Below, in pieces: positions 25,876-28,207 of a DNA stretch of 28,207 nt. The notes beneath the pieces were generated by a model that searched no databases, was not told where the DNA came from, and was given only the letters and a program-made list of their open reading frames with translations. This stretch comes from Pseudomonadota bacterium. GTDB taxonomy: Bacteria; Pseudomonadota; Alphaproteobacteria; Rhizobiales; Hyphomicrobiaceae. Made by a program: the position numbers and the translations under genes. Numbering within the stretch: the stretch's first letter is position 1; each line of letters starts with the position of its first letter. The stretch spans positions 1 through 28,207 of the forward strand of contig JAKALI010000007.1 in NCBI GenBank assembly GCA_021813195.1, written 5' to 3'.

Positions 25876-26574
25876 TCACGCCTCGCCCGCCATCGTCTGC
25901 AATTCCTCCATATGACAGGTGAACGTCCTGGCACCGCGGGTAATGGCGCCTTGATCTTCGAGCAGGGCCAGCGCGGCATTGACCTTGGGACGGCTTGCGC
26001 CGATGAGCAGGGCGAGTTCGCTTTGCGAGATCGGCAGCTCGATGACGACACGGCCGCTTGCATCGGCCCCGGCCTTTTGCCGTGCCGCGGCAAGGAAGAA
26101 GCGCGCTAAGCGCACTTCGATGGGATAGAGCGCAATACCTTCCAATTGCTGATCAGCTTCCCGCACGCGTGCGCACAGAAAGCTGATCACCGACTGGCGC
26201 ACCAATGGCCGCGATTCGATCAGGCGAACGAGAGCGGCCTTGGAGAGCGTGTGCGCCAACACCTTTGTCACCGCCGTCGCGTCGGCAGTGCGTAGGCCGC
26301 CATCCAGCACGGCAATTTCCCCGAAGATTTGTCCGGCTTCAGCGTGGGCGAACGACAGCTCCCGACCCTCAGGTGTCAGGACCGACAGCCTCACCCGGCC
26401 CTCACTGACGAGGTAGATCTCGCGGCCCGGATCGCCGCGGCCGAACACGATCTGTCCAGCGGCGTACTGCACCTCCCGCATCTCCTGGGCAATCGTGCGG
26501 CGTTCGTCGGCTTCGAGTGGGCCGAACAGAGCCGTGCGTCCCAGCATTTCTGCGAGTACATCCTTCAGCGACAT
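25876..26574 (-). CDS. Crp/Fnr family transcriptional regulator, probable cAMP receptor
   Basis: A 232-residue regulator with a cyclic-nucleotide-binding beta-roll (about 10-125), a dimerisation helix, and a winged HTH (about 150-225: ISQSELALLIGASRPKVNAALALLEDQGAI). The phosphate-binding cassette reads FGEIAVLDGGLRTADAT (84-100), keeping the Glu (86), Arg (95) and Thr/Ser (96) that hold cAMP in E. coli CRP. There is no N-terminal Cys cluster, so it is not an oxygen-sensing FNR. The ATG at 26574 has GGAGG upstream. The adenylate cyclase gene lies next downstream, so regulator and messenger-making enzyme are probably co-expressed. Confidence 0.9.
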   Translation of the reverse strand: MSLKDVLAEMLGRTALFGPLEADERRTIAQEMREVQYAAGQIVFGRGDPGREIYLVSEGRVRLSVLTPEGRELSFAHAEAGQIFGEIAVLDGGLRTADATAVTKVLAHTLSKAALVRLIESRPLVRQSVISFLCARVREADQQLEGIALYPIEVRLARFFLAAARQKAGADASGRVVIELPISQSELALLIGASRPKVNAALALLEDQGAITRGARTFTCHMEELQTMAGEA

Positions 26575-26761
26575 GAGGGGCCTCCGTAGCCGGCGATTTT
26601 AATGTCCGTTCGCAGCTGCGATGCAATGGCCTGCAGCGAAACGTGCAGAATTCATCGGTGTCGGGGCGATCGGCGCAGCGACGGCAGCATACTGGCATGG
26701 CGGCCGCGTTCCTATTACGCTATATCCTTTGGTGACAGGACGAACGAGTAACGGACGTTCC

Positions 26762-27508
26762 ATGACGCTCGCCAAATCGGCCATATTTTCCGTGCTTTCA
26801 CGGACAGATAACCCGCGCCGGGAAACCTTACGCAAAGAATTGGCCAGATCGGCCCCGCGCGACCTCATCGTGGCCCCGCAGCCCAAACTCGTACTGGCCA
26901 GCGCGAGCCCTCGGCGCCTCACATTGCTTGGCCAGGTTGGCATCAAGCCCGATGCGTTGCGGCCGGCGTCGATTGACGAGACGCCGAAAGCCGGCGAGAT
27001 GCCGCGTGGGCTCGTTACCCGGCTGGCGCGTGCGAAGGCAGAAGCAGCGCGCGATCAGATCGCCAACGACAAAGATGTCGCCGACGCGTATGTGTTGGCG
27101 GCTGACACGGTTGTGGCCATCCACCGGCGCGTTCTTGGCAAGCCGCGCACCATCGAGGAGGCGGTGGAGTATTTAAGCCGCTTGTCGGGTCGTTCGCACC
27201 GCGTGCTGACCGGTGTTTGCCTCATCTCGCCCCAGGACAAGGTGCGCACCAAGATCGTCGATACCAAGGTTCGATTCAAATATCTGACGCGCTCGGAGAT
27301 CGAAGCCTATGTCGCATCGCGCGAGTGGCGCGACAAGGCCGGCGGATACGCCATTCAGGGTCTAGCGGGCTCGTTCGTGCAGAAGATATCTGGGTCCTAC
27401 ACCAACGTGGTCGGCCTGCCGGTGACCGAAGTCGTGGCCATGCTGCTCAGCGAGGGATTCCCGATTCATTTCAATTGGGTGCGCGCGGCGGAGGCTGATC
27501 GCGATTGA
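26762..27508 (+). CDS. maf: Maf-like nucleoside triphosphate pyrophosphatase
   Basis: Hydrolyses non-canonical or excess nucleotides (dTTP/UTP in the YhdE branch) to monophosphates. The domain starts PKLVLASASPRRLTLLGQVG (41-60), and ADTVVAIHRRVLGKP, SHRVLTGVCLI, and DKAGGYAIQGLAGSFVQKISGSYTNVVGLPVTEV follow, the last favouring the YhdE-type over the YceF-type. From the ATG at 26762 there are about 40 residues before the domain, more than usual, so the real start may lie further in (for example the TTG at 26840). The longest frame from 26621 is not credible. yacG follows after 12 bases and tRNA-Phe shortly after that. Confidence 0.92.
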   Translation: MTLAKSAIFSVLSRTDNPRRETLRKELARSAPRDLIVAPQPKLVLASASPRRLTLLGQVGIKPDALRPASIDETPKAGEMPRGLVTRLARAKAEAARDQIANDKDVADAYVLAADTVVAIHRRVLGKPRTIEEAVEYLSRLSGRSHRVLTGVCLISPQDKVRTKIVDTKVRFKYLTRSEIEAYVASREWRDKAGGYAIQGLAGSFVQKISGSYTNVVGLPVTEVVAMLLSEGFPIHFNWVRAAEADRD

Positions 27509-27520
27509 GTTGGTGAGTTT

Positions 27521-27763
27521 GTGTCCAAGATGGGCAAAGACGTCGAACATTCGAAAGCCGGGGGATCTGATCGCCCAGCAGGGGAGCGATGCCCGACATG
27601 CGGGGCTCAGGCCGTGCTGTCGCACCGGCCGTTTTGCTCGCGTCGGTGTGCCGATATCGATCTGGCGCGTTGGCTCGGTGGTCGGTACGTCATCGCCGGT
27701 AGTCCGTTGGAAGCGGCCGACGACAGCAATTTGCGCCCCGACGAACCTTCAGAGGAACGGTGA
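27521..27763 (+). CDS. yacG: DNA gyrase inhibitor YacG (zinc-binding)
   Basis: An 80-residue zinc protein with Cys24, Cys27, Cys39 and Cys43 in RCPTCG and FCSRRCADIDLARWLGGRYVIAG, the diagnostic YacG pattern; the Cys39 side continues straight into the D-L-x-x-W motif. E. coli YacG binds GyrB and inhibits gyrase. The GTG at 27521 is used as start; the ATG three codons later is an alternative. It lies 12 bases after maf and is probably translated from the same message. The C terminus is acidic and disordered. Confidence 0.93.
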   Translation: MSKMGKDVEHSKAGGSDRPAGERCPTCGAQAVLSHRPFCSRRCADIDLARWLGGRYVIAGSPLEAADDSNLRPDEPSEER

Positions 27764-27830
27764 ATCCCGACGCGCCGGGTGGTGGGAAGGCCGCGGATTT
27801 GCAGGGGTTGCCGCGGGGTACGGTGCGCGC

Positions 27831-27859
27831 TGGACAGTCGAGTGACGAGGACCTATAAG
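27831..27859 (+). promoter_or_regulatory. Sigma-70-type promoter of tRNA-Phe
   Basis: TGGACA at 27831-27836 (5 of 6 to the consensus), 17-base spacer, and TATAAG at 27854-27859 (5 of 6). Initiation would fall near 27866, about 33 bases before the tRNA. It is the strongest promoter match I found by eye in the window. Confidence 0.75.
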
Positions 27860-27898
27860 ACGCGCTCTCTGCTGGTCCAATCCGGGCTCAGCGGTTCC

Positions 27899-27974
27899 GC
27901 CCAGGTAGCTCAGTTGGTAGAGCATGCGACTGAAAATCGCAGTGTCGCTGGTTCGATTCCGGCCCTGGGCACCA
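27899..27974 (+). tRNA. tRNA-Phe (anticodon GAA)
   Basis: A 76-base cloverleaf. The acceptor arms GCCCAGG and CCTGGGC pair over 7 bp, with discriminator A and an encoded CCA at 27972-27974. The D arm has AGCTCAGTTGGTAGAGC; the anticodon stem TGCGA/TCGCA encloses CTGAAAA with anticodon GAA at 27932-27934; the T arm has GGTTCGATTCC. It lies downstream of maf-yacG. Confidence 0.98.
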
Positions 27975-28207
27975 TTTCTCTTCGATCACGGCGAACAGCC
28001 GGTCATCGCGGGGGAATGCGTTGCCGTAAGGGGCGCGCTAGGTCCCACGCACGCTGACGAGCGAATAGAGATTGTTGGGGTCTTATGGGCGGAATGGAAT
28101 TACGCCCATGGGTGCCAGAACCACAGACTTGCAATCGCTTGAGCTGCAATGGACGTTCGTGGGACGTCTGGTTGCCCTCAAAATTGCTGTCCCGCAGGCA
28201 TTGCGAC

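Noticed and set aside
27779..28057. Open frame running through the tRNA-Phe gene
   Set aside because: It covers a certain tRNA and its promoter, and the translation has no protein character.
27975..28207. Possible integrated element after the tRNA 3' end
   Set aside because: No integrase, no repeat of the tRNA end, and no gene is visible in the 233 bases available.
1..28207. CRISPR arrays, insertion sequences, rRNA genes
   Set aside because: No spaced direct repeats, transposase-like proteins or rRNA-like sequence were seen.

Overview
The window is chromosomal DNA from a GC-rich alphaproteobacterium, most likely a member of the Hyphomicrobiales (Hyphomicrobium-like or a related methylotroph). 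This is inferred from gene content and protein style: a monofunctional formate-tetrahydrofolate ligase, a class I phosphoribulokinase with a fructose-bisphosphatase and a ribulose-phosphate epimerase, a large YcbB-type L,D-transpeptidase, a DUF2939 protein, and a maf-yacG-tRNA-Phe block. No rRNA, insertion sequence, phage gene or CRISPR array was seen, and gene density is that of an ordinary chromosome.

Layout. (1) 1-3300: the C-terminal part of a membrane protein with an alpha/beta-hydrolase domain (+), then on the minus strand fhs and, downstream of it, a MoaD/ThiS-like beta-grasp protein whose leader is rich in inverted repeats. (2) 3532-7476 (-): a type I secretion module of a HlyC-like acyltransferase homologue, an ABC permease/ATPase and an HlyD adaptor. 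No RTX substrate and no outer-membrane TolC are present in the window. The HlyC homologue appears to lack both residues of the known catalytic dyad. (3) 7800-10605 (+): fructose-1,6-bisphosphatase, phosphoribulokinase and ribulose-phosphate 3-epimerase, i.e. the regenerative and priming part of the Calvin cycle without RuBisCO in view. (4) 10652-14063 (-): L,D-transpeptidase, a DUF2939 protein and a small secreted four-cysteine protein with a clear intrinsic terminator. (5) 14424-16622 (+): recQ; 16662-17417 (-): a membrane-anchored monohaem cytochrome c. (6) 17525-24405: a polyamine locus with a glutamine-synthetase-family (PuuA-like) enzyme and a GntR/FCD regulator on the minus strand, and potFGHI on the plus strand. 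The palindrome TGTGATCACA occurs in both control regions and is a good candidate operator. (7) 24527-26574 (-): a Crp/Fnr regulator followed by a membrane class III adenylyl cyclase, a likely cAMP signalling pair. (8) 26762-27974 (+): maf, yacG and tRNA-Phe(GAA), the tRNA having a near-consensus sigma-70 promoter.

How the parts may work together. fhs feeds formate into the tetrahydrofolate C1 pool. The PRK/FBPase/Rpe set may either complete a Calvin cycle with genes elsewhere or, as shown for PRK in RuBisCO-less Methylorubrum extorquens, make RuBP as a signal for serine-cycle genes. The polyamine locus imports putrescine or spermidine through PotFGHI and probably gamma-glutamylates it with the PuuA-like enzyme, under the GntR protein. 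Start sites were moved inward from the longest ORF for several genes where a Shine-Dalgarno, a signal peptide or family length argued for it.
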